From Tubulanus polymorphus (Eukaryota; Nemertea; Palaeonemertea; Tubulaniformes; Tubulanidae), in the NCBI RefSeq assembly GCF_964204645.1, contig NC_134028.1, forward strand, positions 7,233,001 to 7,297,000: DNA of 64,000 nucleotides, given 5' to 3'. Both the position numbers and the translations under genes were made by a program. Below the pieces are notes generated by a model, which worked only from the letters and a program-made list of their open reading frames with translations, was not told the DNA's origin and searched no databases. Positions 35,167 through 47,264 of this stretch are shown piece by piece. Numbering within the stretch: the first letter of the stretch is position 1; each line of letters begins with the position of its first letter.

Positions 35167-38100
35167 ATGGAATATCGTCTGAAAGTTATATGGATACTTT
35201 CGCTCGTAGGTAAGAGTCTCTTTTGCGTGCGCTCAAGCTTCAATCTTTACTTCGATACGTTCGCTTTTTTCGGCTATTTAAAAAGAAGTCGCTATTCAAA
35301 TGTTGAAATTTGTCGACATAAACTTCTTCTACAATTAAATTTACAATTTTAAATCATGCGAATGATGTTTTTATTAACGGATCAGATTCCAGTCTGTACT
35401 TCAATTGGTTCTATAGCTCATTTTGAAATTACACAGACAGATCTAACCATGGACGTATAAACTAGACTATAATCTAGTCTATACGTCCATGATCTAACTA
35501 ACCCAATGCTGGTAGCTTAATTTTTCGATTATCGGCTTTTGACTGTTTGCACTTAACTCAGCAATCATTCACAGTTTCTACAGTCTTCGCGCCTTTCAAT
35601 TTCGAAAGTGCATTTGAAAAGTTTTCATTTTCCTCCATATGACAATACAAAATATCGAAAAAAATAATCATCGATATTCAATAGACTTCCACGGATAAAC
35701 GGTATTCAGGATTTCTACTGATTTAAAGAAACACTATAATTAAACTAAACCAGTTACTGTTTTCCACGGATCAACGAATTGTCATCATTTATACATTTAA
35801 GCACATCAGTCCTACAACGTACGTCATTACGATTTCCGCCTGTCAGTAATCGCGGTATATTACTCAATATCTCTGCAATCATTTGTAGCTTTATACTGCC
35901 GATTAAGCCGTGTTTACGACTCGATACCAATAATTCTCCATTAAATGCCGTATATTTGTTTTCCGTTATGGCGATAGCTATTACAATTTTTTGACACGCT
36001 ATTTTTGTGTAACGAAAACGTGAGCTTAAGTCAGCTGAAACTAATGCGTTTATGACAAAGATAACATTCCTTTACCGATTCGTGATAGTTATCGAGTACT
36101 AATAAGCCTTTTATTGGATAGAATGATATCAAGCCACAGTTGTTGTGGGTGGTTGGAATTTTATCCCAGCTGATTTTCTTTTTTGAAAAAAGGAAGTAAT
36201 TTCAACCCAAGCTGTGGATCCGTCGGATATATTTGCAAGAAGGTAGAAATTAGGGAGGAAAGTTCGAAAGTTTAAGAAATGAATATCAATAATTCATCAA
36301 ATAGATCAAACAATATAAGACTTAATTGTTTAGTTCGAATATGTTCTTTTTCTGGTCCGAAGGCCCAGCATTTATTTTGTTAGATTGAACTTAGAAATGT
36401 TTTTTTATTTCAACTCTGATAGGATAAAATTCTAACTTAGAACTATGCTAGAAAAGCCACACTGAGATGTAAAGAACAGATGATAAGTTTACACTGATAA
36501 GTGTATAAGACGCTGATAAGACACTACAAGAAAATATCAAAAACGAATTTTATCTACCAAGCATTAAAAAAAAAAAACCAATTTCGAACTCTCACTAGAG
36601 ATCCTCGTCAGGTGTGATCTCAACTCCTGACAATGATCTCCAGTGAGAGTTAAGAACATCGTGTATTTTGATTTTAATTCTTTATAAATAGAATAAGTTT
36701 TTAACTTTTAAACTATGTATATAGTAGGATTTTAACGTATTAAAACTATGGAATGACATCATTAAAGTCCATAGATGGAAATATTGAATTTATTCCAAGT
36801 ACTTTGTGATCTTTTTTTTTAATTTTCTAGAACTTATCAGGGCGTATAAACCCATTCTGTACGCTGCCGTTTCATCTGAAGAGGAACGTGATAGCAATGT
36901 TGACAGTTTTATTAATAATCTGATATGCTGTCAACGACAGGCAAAATTAATCAATATTGGACACGGTAAGTATTAAGTCATCACCCAATGAAATACGTTC
37001 CATTAATATTTCGCTTGAAATCACAATATCCGCGATGTTGTAATAAGGTCCCACGATTATAAATTGAATAAAAAGTTCATAAAAAAATTATTGAAAATAT
37101 ACATTTCGGTTGGTTGCTATACCAGCCTTCTTCAGTCTAAAAAGGAAGCGTGTGTGAATCTATAGCTAGTGTGACGCTGGATTTAAACCATTACGATTAT
37201 CATTATCATTATAAACGATTGTTTCATAATTTCAGACAATGATCTGAAACCGGTTCGCCTCGATGTTGGAAAATGCAAAAAATCATGCCACGATAGCAAA
37301 ACGTTCGACTCACAGGTATTAAATGATACAACCGTAATGTTGGCCTTACGTAAACCCATTTGTCTTCATCGGGGTATTTGTGGCATATATTTGATATGAT
37401 TTATGTTACAGATGATAAGCCAGAAATGTCCGCCGTCTTTCAAATGTCGAGCTACTCTGACGTCCGTCTACCGGTCGTTTCTAAAAGATGGCGCGCGAGA
37501 GGTCGACGTCGTTGAAAGCTGCGGATGCACCGAAATTCCCAAATCTTGCGAAAGACAAGAGAATTGGAAGATTTTCTACAAAGGAACGGTTTATCAGAGT
37601 TCGTTAGACGTTGGCCGATGCGATGGAAATTGCGATTCGGGTATTGTGCAGTTTCTTTAAGTAGTGTCCGTTAGAGCTGAATATAGTAGCAAATCACGAA
37701 GTACATACAAGGCGTCTCAGAAAATGTCTGACCGAAGATTTAAGATTAATTATTCATGAACTATAATTGTAACCAATTCTTTGGGGGTAAGGTTGGTAGA
37801 ACGGAATGATTGCTCGAAACGAGGATGGAATGTTGAAATGCAATCATATAAGTCATGCATGTCTAAGCACTACCGTGTTTTTGAATGGCCATGAATTTTG
37901 AATGAACTTGAACCAAAAAAGAGATATAAAAGTATTATTCTATTGTGTACATTTATGATTATTACCGAATCACCTGATCTCCAAATTCGTGTAATTTTAC
38001 TGTGGGGAATGATAAAAAGCACAAATCGAGGGTAGTTTCATTTTTTTTGGTTCGACTTCATTTCAATGGCCATTCAAAAACAGCTAGGGCTCAGCCATGC

Positions 38101-39101
38101 ATGACTTATGATTGCATTTCAACACTCCATCCTCATAAAGCTAAGGTAACACGATGTTTCGAACTCCAAGTAGAGATCATTGTATTTTGAATGATGACTT
38201 TTGCTTTCAAATTCGTATATAGCGGGGTTTATCATAAAATCTATTCCTCACTTTCAAGTGCGACTATTCAACTAAAAACGAGTATCATTATCATCGTTTT
38301 ATTCTATGATCTAGTATCTATATGGTTCTGATTGAAAATGTAAGATGGAAAACGTTAGAAATTTTCGTGGATTTGATTTTTTAGGGAATGCCTGTCGCGC
38401 AACCCGAACATCTTCCGTATCTATTCCTGGACCAAATGGTAAACCTGAAGCCTAAATAATTGTTCTCTTTCGCAAATACTTCTTAACAAGTATTTCTTAC
38501 TAAACAATCACCGAATATCGAGGTTAAATTCCAGTGCATTCCAGTCTACGAAACTGCTTTTGAACTAGTAGAGCTTATTACTCAAAGCATATTTCTTTTT
38601 GTTTTTAAGGAAAAAACTGCGTAGAAGTAATCAACAGTTGCTCGTGCGTCGAAGCGTGCTATCGAAAAAGCAAGATGGCCGTCTTCCGGCACATCGTTCG
38701 AAATGAAACAACAGGATCGGAACGAGAACAGACGAAAGAGATAGACGTCGGGGAATGTGCGGGAACCTGTCCAAATCACTCCGGTTATAAATGCGTAATG
38801 AGGTAGGAATATGCATGATCCTTCGCACCTGTTATACAGTTCCACAGTCGATATTCCTACTTTGGGATTTCACTATGGCAGATGAGGGCCCGCCAGGTTT
38901 TTCTATTAGTTAACCGGTTCAGTCATCGATCGGCTTTTTACTTGTAGATCGAAGACTCATCCCTCTGTCTGTCTGATGTCTCTGAAGAAGCGGCGCAGCT
39001 CTTGCCTCGCCGTGTCCCACACGACACATCGGTTAGCTCACAGCATCGACGGGCAGCATAACCAAGTGATTCTATCGGTCAGTCGATGTGGCTGTCAATG
39101 A
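35167..39101 (+). CDS. Secreted protein with three tandem cystine-knot-like modules
   Basis: Seven exons with consistent phases (35167-35209, 36831-36965, 37236-37315, 37412-37640, 38385-38438, 38610-38802, 38948-39101) give 295 residues. A signal peptide (MEYRLKVIWILSLV) is followed by about 45 residues and three copies of one module. Each starts [IL]DVGxCxxxC (residues 68-77, 151-160, 225-234) and closes with CxC (123-125, 191-193, 292-294); C-[QEY]-R precedes each repeat. The protein ends CGCQ. The layout (x-C-x-x-x-C, central C-R, basic loop, terminal CxC) resembles C-terminal cystine-knot domains of norrin, bursicon and mucins, but spacing differs and I do not recognise a named family. 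It is likely extracellular, perhaps a ligand or antagonist; the BMP gene lies 3 kb downstream on the same strand. That functional link is inference. Confidence 0.8.
35448..35491. repeat. Short palindrome in cystine-knot gene intron 1
   Basis: CATGGACGTAT and ATACGTCCATG are perfect inverted arms around ACTAGACTATAATCTAGTCT. It is a compact hairpin, possibly a mobile-element remnant. Confidence 0.6.
36540..36701. repeat. Hairpin element, TCGAACTCTCACTAGAGATC family
   Basis: Arms containing AAACGAATTTTAT ... TTCGAACTCTCACTAGAGAT face the inverse TCTCCAGTGAGAGTT ... TTTAATTCTTTATAAAT. A close relative is at 43646-43800. It lies in an intron of the cystine-knot gene. Confidence 0.7.
37815..38165. 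repeat. Foldback element in cystine-knot gene intron 4
   Basis: Inverted arms of about 100 bp: the left arm holds GGATGGAATGTTGAAATGCA, AGTCATGCATG and TTTTTGAATGGCCAT. The right arm holds the complements ATGGCCATTCAAAAA, CATGCATGACT and TGCATTTCAACACTCCATCC. It makes up most of the 744 bp intron between exons 37412-37640 and 38385-38438. Confidence 0.75.
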
Positions 39102-41982
39102 TCATTTATTCTTCGGGGTCTAAACGTCGTATTCGTTACGATAATTCAACAGTTTTCGCTAACGAACTAGCTATTCTCTTGTCGGTACTTTAGCCGAGTG
39201 TCTCAGTACAGATACGTATAAAGAGCAAAAGATTGATGGAAACTGGCGGCCGGAAAATAACTTTTGACTTTGATTGGTTAGCGAGCGTAGTCGCATTCGG
39301 CGGTGGATTTATCTAGGATGCCTTGTCTAGTGAGCTGAAACAAATTCGTGGCTGGAATGATGAAAAAAATGTACACATCAGCGTTACTCATCGATGGCTA
39401 TTATCTTTAAGCAGGGATCGAGCAACATGCATGTGCAATATCGTTGATAGCAATTATTCGTTATTCGCGTATTAAATTAAATAAGAAAATTACAGGTTAT
39501 GACGAGGTAATGTAATTTGAGTCGATGGGCATGAGGAGAAGTTACAAACTTGTAAACTGCAATAAAACATAGCCCTGACGCCCATGCAAATCCGAATCCA
39601 CCCATATCTCTATATCTCGTTTATCCGCTTTAACAAAATACGAAGTAAGACTCATTTTGCTGGAGCAGACATAAAGGTGTTTCATATAGATTTTCAGCTC
39701 CAGTCAACTATGTGTGAAATATTACGAACGAGTAGGATGCAGTCAGTATGGAAATTTAAGTTCGGAATCGCAGATTGTAATGTTCTTTTGTGCTCTTTCC
39801 CTGATCCAAATCACGTAGGACTTCTCTAGAGTTCATGTCACAGCAAATGATATATCTAAAATGTGTGTAAAAATGTGAACCGGTAACGTTGAATCGTCAG
39901 TCTGTGTTGTAAAGTATGTATATTGAGCAATAAATATTTGAATTGAATTGAGAATGTGTCCGTTTTCATTGTACTCGCAGCTGCGTACTTGAAACTGTCC
40001 GTTTGGTAGAACACGTTAATGAGGAATGCGTCTTTTCATTCACTGGTGTCGTTTTCAAATCGTAAAATGCCGCCGAATTCTACACCGACAAAAAGTTGCC
40101 GAGCTACGTTTCAGCTGCGAGTTTTGTCTTCGTTTGCCGGTCGATTGCACCCCATCTTCTGCTCGAGCGGGGATTTGTTTGTTTCTGAAATCAGGCGAAT
40201 AATGCGGACGGTTGCTCGTAAAATCGTTTCTTTCCGGCCACGACCTAGATTTCCGTCGAATCGAAATTGAGTCGGTGACGTTGTTGATGCGCGTTGTCCA
40301 CGTTGTTTTCGATTTCTTTTTAGAAGCGCTATTCTATCTATCAATGACCAGTCGACCGCGATATGAATAATATGAATTGAACTTGATTTAGATCGAAATC
40401 CCGTATACCACACACGATGTCGTTCAATGACGAGGGGCCTGAATGATGTCAAGATTGTTCATTATTGCTAAGCAGTGGGGCCTGTTCCATAGTCAGGGCT
40501 TATACTTAAGACCAGTCTTAGACCATCTTAGTTCTATAGCCAATCTAACATTTTAAGAACAGTGTAAGATTTAAGTCTACTTTTGGACTTGCGGAACGTC
40601 CCAAAATCTTTATAATTGTACATGTATACTTGCCTAATCACTCGATTTGAAAATCAGAGAGGCTGAACTGATTGGAAGCTTTCCCAAACAGATCTTGTGT
40701 AGCGTCACCGACTTGAACTTTTGATCTGATGCATCTTCTTTTGCATGGCTAGATAATGTCCATGATCAACTTGAACAACTAGGTTCTTATCTAGTCTAAT
40801 AAGTCCACTATAGGTAACCTAACAACTTAAGACCAGTCTTGAGATCTTGGACCTCTTATGGACTTCGACAATTCTTATTGGTTAATTCTTTTACACGTTG
40901 TCAAATTGAACCACAGCCGACGAGACTTAAGAACCGATTAATGAACAAAATGGTTTTAGCGAGAAATTCCGCACCTGTACATGATAATAATATAATTTGA
41001 GCACATTTTTTCACATAGTTCAGGGTTCTAGGAATGTGCAGAATATACACCGGCGCATTATGACGCGATTCAGAAATGCAAAACGTGCTAAAAGTAAAAT
41101 ATTATCTAGCAGAGTAAGACTGTCGCATTCATCAAAGTCACGTTTAGTTCGCTGTATTGGCTTTCGGGGAATAATAGCAGTTCACATTGATCGAAAGGCC
41201 CGATCGTGCTGAAGTGTTTCTTCCGAACACTGGCTCGTGTCCCGTCGAAGAGGATTTAGTTTTTACAATCTCCGAAAATCGTGACCTCTTGATGTTTACG
41301 CAGGAACTAGCGAACAATCGGACGCGCGATATTCACCGCTCGCACCACATACACCTGCGCGTCCCGTTTTCAAAATCAAGTCAATAGCGAGGAGCTGCCT
41401 GGAAGAGTTTTTCGTTACTAAAAAAACCTCGCTACGTTCGCTTAATTCGCTATTTTTCGTGCGAGCCATGTGCCAAAAGTTCTCGATAAGTTCGTCTTCT
41501 ATCATGCGCACTTGAAGAATTTGTAACTCGATACGGTACGTCTATGCACGGGGTCGATTCGATTCAGATCGTTGCGGTTCTAAAACGGTGGCTACTCGTA
41601 ATAAGAATAATTGGCCTCTTGTGTTGATGAAAAGCGATTAGCGACGAACAAAGCCGAAATGAGTGACGGTCGAAGTGGTTTTTAAGTATCATGCAGGTGT
41701 CAGATGGGGCTGGCTTCGAATCTACTACTTAATCGACGCGTAAGACGGTCGTGACGGCGATCGAGTTCGGTGACTTATCTCGGGCGGTTTTTTGCCGACT
41801 GCAGCTTAGATTTTATATCACCAGAGCGACGCGTGTAATTGGAATCGTCGCGAACATGAAGTCTTAGAGAAGAGGAGAGCGGAAAGATTGAATTGTGAAT
41901 AATATAAACAGATATCGGAGATTGTTGTGAAGTAGAGAAAAAAGATAACAAGATTAAGATCCTATTTCGGGATCACAATACC
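39102..41982. other. Interval between the cystine-knot gene and the BMP-type gene
   Basis: The proximal part should be the 3' untranslated region of the cystine-knot gene (AATAAA at 39561-39566 and near 39930). Around 40490-40870 there is repeat sequence with CTTAAGACCAGTCTTAGA motifs related to 24400-24530. Open frames near 40019-40452 and 41296-41511 overlap on both strands and have no recognisable domain. The stretch just before the BMP leader probably holds its regulatory sequence. Confidence 0.5.
39561..39566 (+). promoter_or_regulatory. Polyadenylation signal AATAAA (cystine-knot gene)
   Basis: AATAAA lies 460 bp after the stop codon. A second candidate near 39930 would give a longer transcript. 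Confidence 0.4.
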
Positions 41983-41990
41983 TATAAAAA
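41983..41990 (+). promoter_or_regulatory. Possible TATA box of the BMP-type gene
   Basis: TATAAAAA lies 175 bp upstream of the ATG at 42158. No intron is apparent between them, so a single contiguous 5' leader is plausible. Confidence 0.4.
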
Positions 41991-42157
41991 CAGACGGAAT
42001 TCTTAGAAAGTGGATATTTCTGTATGTGAGTCCGTGAGGATAAATGTCAACTATATTGATGCGATAATTACGCGGATTTAAACGAAAAAAATGTCGCCGT
42101 CTTGACGAGAACATTTAAGCAAAACAGACATTTGGTGACGCTATTGTTTCGAAGGTG

Positions 42158-45100
42158 ATGGTATCGTGCAGAAATATGATACTGTTGGGACGTTGGTGTG
42201 TGTTTTCTTGTTTAGCGGTGCTGCTATGTGCGGATCGCGTGAGCGGTACACTGCCGAGATATCTGTACAATCGCCTGAACGAAAACCAAGACAATTCGGC
42301 CACGAAATACTCGGAGGCCATCAACAGACTGTCGCAAGTTTTCGAAATCGACAAAGTGCCGTCGATTCGACGCCGCCATAAATCTCCTCCTCAGTACATG
42401 CAGGAACTGTTTAATTCGATCGCCGACGAAGACGGAATTACGCGAACAAAAAGTCCATTCGACGCCAACGTCGTTCGAGGATTTCCTGATCGAGGTAATT
42501 TTTCCATGAAACGATACAGAATATATTATATCTACTACCCCATTCGAATTAAATTTCTACGCTAAAAAAAAAAAACTGTGTATAGAATTTAGTAAAACAA
42601 CGAATTACCGCATAGTTATAGCGCCTCGAAACCTGAGGGAAAATTGACATAACTTATTTCATGTATTAGATATAATGTATATAGCCCTGAACATTCTTTA
42701 CTCCGATATGAATTATGACGTGTCAAGATAAAAAGCAGTAGCTAAGGCGCTCTTTACTACTTTTTTTCTTCGATTCAATTAGCGACTGATACATATATAC
42801 ATACAATAAAGGCAACATTGACCCAATAAAATAAGAATATACCGTTATTTCATTGTCCGCGTTATGTTTTGTATATTGTGCGTATATGTATGCACATTTA
42901 ACTCGCCGATTTTACTTTTGTGCGTATGTATTTTCAATAGCGGGTTCGGATACAATCTATCAATCAAAAGTTACCTAAGTGAATATTTTGTAATCGATGA
43001 ATGAATACAATCGGGCCGACCGGTAAAGTTGACATACCAGACGAGGTCACCGAGGACAGAAAAGAACCTAATTTTGGGGATTTTCGATATCAGTACATGT
43101 AAACTGAAATTTAGGATGTAAAAGTAATGTCATAATTTGTGTATTGTATATTATTGGTTATAAAATGCTATAATTTTCAGCAAAATACACAAACAAACAA
43201 ACAAACATTAATTTTTCATTATTGATTAAGGAAAATAATAGTATACATACGACCGATAAATCAGCAAAGGTCATTATTTCAAATCCTATCTAGGTGGCTA
43301 TTACCTAGTGTATATAGAAACAAAACCTGAATCGTTTATCGTTAAACACGAATTACGAAAACATTTCTTTTACAGATTCTCAACACCAAATGCATTTCCG
43401 CTTTAACATATCATCGTTTATCAAAAGTAAAGAGAAAATCCTGGAGGCGGAGTTTCATTTGTTTAAAATGAGACCGAGGCCGTACCGGCCGTATAGTTCT
43501 CATCGGAGACAAAAGAGGTCGCTTCATCTGTTCGAGGTAAGTCATTCGAAAGTGAGAGTCGACAATATAAACTATCATTAAAATAGTCAAATAAATCTCA
43601 TAGCTAATAACTTTAAAAGCCATTATATACAGAATTTTAGAAATTAAAAACGAATTTTATTCGTCAAGAATTAAAACAAAAATCCAGGACATTTCGAACT
43701 CTCACTAGAGATCAGCTGACACCTGACGATGATCTCTGGTGAGAGTTCGAAACACCATGTATTTTGGTTTTAATTCTTCAGAAATGAAATTCGTATTTTA
43801 TGTCTTAAATTCTGTATACGGTGGCGTTAAAACAAATTTTCTGTTCTCCACGTCTGAGTGGGGCTATTCTAGCACATTTAATATAGTCATTCGTGTCATA
43901 TCTTCGAAACTGATCTTCGGGTAAGATCTGCTCCGCGGGAAAGAAGATAAAAAGGAATTCACATCTTTGTTATTTTCAGATACGAGTTTATCAGGTGCTC
44001 GATGCGGCCAATATGTACTCGCGATCCGGTTCGAAACTACTGGATGTTAGACGTACTAGCGCGCACGGTCACAGTTGGGAAGTTTTTACCGTGAAAACAG
44101 CGGTCGAACAATGGTTGAACAGAAGCTCGCCGAATAATGGTACGCAAAAATTCAAACTTTGTTCAATCAAACACGCGCACGATTTCCCTATGACTGTCCA
44201 TCTTGTAAATGATGTTCGATCATTCCATTAAAACGGGTTTTCCTCCAAAATATTACTCAATTCAGCAATAGCCCGATATATTGATTATTACCTTTTCATT
44301 TTGTCGCAAATCGCTAGGCCATTCCAAGAAGTGAATAAGCTACGCAGAAAACCATCTTGGCAAATTCAAAATTCGATATTGAGGACAAAATTAAAGTTAC
44401 CAAAGTAGACCGATAGAAATGCTTTAGCGAACAGATCATGTTTGATTGTGATGAATAAAAAAACTTAAATTAATTTAAACTTAACTTAAATTATTCTTAC
44501 TTTTCCTTACTTAACTTAACTTTACCCAGCCTTTACTTAAGTTGTTATATTTGACAGGTTTTCTGGTGACTGCCTCGTCTTTAAGCGGAGAACCGCTCAA
44601 TTCGACCATTATCAGATTCGCTCAGCGTGGTCAGCACCACGAGAGCAAACAACCTGTACTGGTTACATTCGCCGACGACGGACGCACCAAGAAAGAACGC
44701 TACTACGCTGATAACAATGGTAAGAATTATTAGATTTTAATTTTATAAAAAAACCCACGTGTAAAGCCACATGGATTTTTTATGTGTACGAAAACAAGGA
44801 ATATTTTAAAGGCTTATGTATTTCGGCTGACTGTTGTAGATATACATGTATTCCGACTTTTGGCAGAAGCATTTATGAATAGAGGAGGGACCGATTAGAA
44901 AATAATCAAAATTGAACTGAAACGATGTGTATATATTCAAGGTCGTATTTCAAGCAGAGCGCTGTCCCCTTTTGCAAATCTTTGGAAAGTGCCCTTTGCA
45001 AATATTATTGTTATATCCTATAGAACTGCCATTCTTTCGGATTTCTCTGCCCCACTAAAATTCAATTGCTAGGTACGGCTCTGATATTCGTCAATTTCAA

Positions 45101-45672
45101 AAATAAATCTTCGAATACTTTCAGACTATGTGGGCATCAATCGAGAGTTCCAGGCGATGGACCCGTCGCGTCATAGAAACGTGTATTCGCGCGTGTACGC
45201 CGAACGAGTGAAACTACTGAACGAAAAATACCACCGATCAGACTCCGCGACGCGAGTCCAGCAGTCGTCGCCGTCGCGCTACCGACAGAAGCGAGCCGCT
45301 CGTTCGACCAAACGCGGCAACAAGCGTTCGATGGACATGAAAATAAGCAACAAAGACGTCTGCGACAAACACGAAATGTACGTCGATTTCGAGAAAATCG
45401 GCTGGTCGGATTGGATTATCTCGCCGACAGGATACAACGCTTTCCATTGCAAAGGGGACTGTCCTTTTCCGTTGGGCCAGACGCAAAAGCCGACGAACCA
45501 CGCGACGGTGCAGAGCATCGTGCACACGCTGAAGATCGGTCAGGGAGTGTCGATGCCGTGTTGCGTGCCGAATAAGCTATTTTCGATTAGTTTACTGTAT
45601 TTCGACGACGACGAGAACGTAATATTGAAACAGTACGACGACATGGTTGCCGCCAGTTGCGGCTGCCATTGA
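42158..45672 (+). CDS. BMP2/4-ADMP-like TGF-beta ligand
   Basis: Five coding exons (42158-42494, 43376-43536, 43980-44139, 44558-44719, 45125-45672) with consistent phases give 455 residues. The ATG at 42158 leads into a signal peptide (GRWCVFSCLAVLLCADRVSG). The prodomain has the TGF-beta pattern (FRFNISS, ILEAEFHLFK, WEVFTVKTAVEQWL, PVLVTFADDGR). Furin-type sites lie at RYRQKR (325-330) and GNKR (338-341). The mature domain has seven Cys from residue 353 to the C-terminal CGCH, with YVDFEKIGWSDWI, CPFPL, TNHATVQSIVH and PCCVPNKL. Those features place it with BMP2/4 and ADMP rather than activins or BMP5-8, but I cannot choose between them. The ligand would be a secreted dimer (the interchain Cys in PCC is present). 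Four introns in the coding region is more than the single one usual for BMP2/4. Confidence 0.92.
43646..43800. repeat. Hairpin element, TCGAACTCTCACTAGAGATC family
   Basis: Arms AACGAATTTTATTCGTCAAG ... TTTCGAACTCTCAC and the inverse GTGAGAGTTCGAAA ... ATGAAATTCGTATTTT, with CACCTGACGATGATCTC in the loop. Same family as 36540-36701; here it lies in intron 2 of the BMP gene. Confidence 0.75.
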
Positions 45673-46173
45673 AAAAAACAGATGCATACATTAAACATTC
45701 ATCTCGCTAGACTCTGCAAAGTTGCATCAGACAAACGAGTCATTCATTCATAGAATTCAGACTCACCAGACTTTCCTTCGCACTTCTATCGCTTCGTACG
45801 AAATGTTTTTAGGCGATGCTGAAATGTGACAAAAAGAATACGAATACACACCCAGAGAATGTTTAGACTGTTTCACAAAATCCCATGGTAGAAACTTTGA
45901 GCTCACAAATGAGTATAAATACTCAATCTTCGGATGAATTACACCAATCTTGTTGACGTCCTAAGTGCATGGGAAAGTTTCATTTTCAGCTAATGCTGCG
46001 AGAGACGGGTATGATATCAAGTCTAATTCGGTATTCGAGTAAAATGGTCAAAACAAGCTGACGCTAATATTGTGCCAAATTCGTATATATCTCAGCACTT
46101 TAAACTGGAAAAAATATCTACCAGTCGTGCCCCTGAAATGAAATTTCTTGAAAGTGTACGTTTGTAAAAAATG

Positions 46174-46179
46174 AATAAA
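46174..46179 (+). promoter_or_regulatory. Polyadenylation signal AATAAA (BMP-type gene)
   Basis: AATAAA lies 500 bp downstream of the BMP stop codon, in AT-rich sequence. Confidence 0.45.
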
Positions 46180-46259
46180 TAATTCTATCAAAATTATACT
46201 TCATGAGTTTGGAGTGTTTTATCAGTAGCAATTGCGACGATTCGTTGTTGGTAACGTCA

Positions 46260-46310
46260 TCAAATTCCCGTCCCTTTTCTGCAGGGGTTCGAACCTGATG
46301 GAACGGCAAC
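46260..46310 (-). mobile_element. SINE B-box fragment
   Basis: The complement reads CCATCAGGTTCGAACCCCTG, matching the B-box segment of the SINE copies at 27208-27400 and 33786-33960. Only a fragment remains. Confidence 0.45.
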
Positions 46311-47264
46311 TAGTCCAAAAATGTGTGGACCCAATCAGATTTTCCATTTTGTATCTGATCAGATGAAATAGATCTCTTCGATCGGTCAGTGGTGATATCT
46401 TTGCAAATAGGGCCGGCAGGCTGGTATAGGAGGACGCCCAGAGGACATAAGAAGCATTTTACACCCAAGAAAAAGAAAGAAAACAAGGTTTATTATCAGC
46501 GATGGGAACATATATCACATAATCAGATTACCAATTGAAAAATCAACAGATAAATGATTTATTTAACTGCGAATCATAATCGATGTCATAATTTGATGAT
46601 TTTTTTACCGGCTGCAATAGGAAGGTTTATGATATTCCATGAATTTTATTCCGACGTAGACATTTCTCTGGCTTCTCGAATGTCTGATTAAGTTAGTATA
46701 AGATAGAATTTTATATTTTTCTGACTTTCTAAAAAGCTATAAATAGTGTTTTTGTAGAGTTTCTCACAAGTAGATATTGTTGGCTTCCTGGAACATAATA
46801 AAACTGACGTTGACGAGTTTGTAAGCTCCGAATCTTGTAATCAAATCGGGCGAATCTAGAAAACGTCAGCATCGCAAAACATTCAGTATCGCAGCACCAG
46901 CACCGTCGTTCAGCCGCCATCGTCGCTTACGATTCACTCCGAAAACCCGTAGAATACCCGATAACTTTTGATAATAACACAACAAACAGTGGATATAAAT
47001 ATTCAATCATCACAACAAGCGAGTTAAGTACATCACAGCCGAGTTTCCATAATGGGAGAACTTCCAAAATATCGCTTACCAAAGGTTGGTTTAGTATCGA
47101 ACCAAGTTGCTATATTAAGGTGGTGGTTATGTACGTAATTACGTATAGGAACGATAAACGTGTGCCTCGTATTATGTTTAAGATAGTGAACGCACAGCAA
47201 TCACATATTTCAACCACGAAACATCGTTTTCAATCGATTTTCGAAATCGATTCTTTTTTGATTA

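Larger units (their letters stand above)
45673..47264. other. Convergent interval between the BMP-type gene and gene B
   Basis: It should contain the 3' untranslated regions of both genes. A SINE B-box fragment is at 46260-46310. AATAAA on the plus strand lies at 46174-46179. I see no extra gene. Confidence 0.55.

Noticed and set aside
40019-40452. Overlapping open frames on both strands
   Set aside because: No domain, signal peptide, splice context or codon pattern favours either; treated as non-coding.
42155-42157. GTG at 42155 as the BMP start
   Set aside because: The ATG three bases downstream is the natural start and leads directly into the signal peptide.
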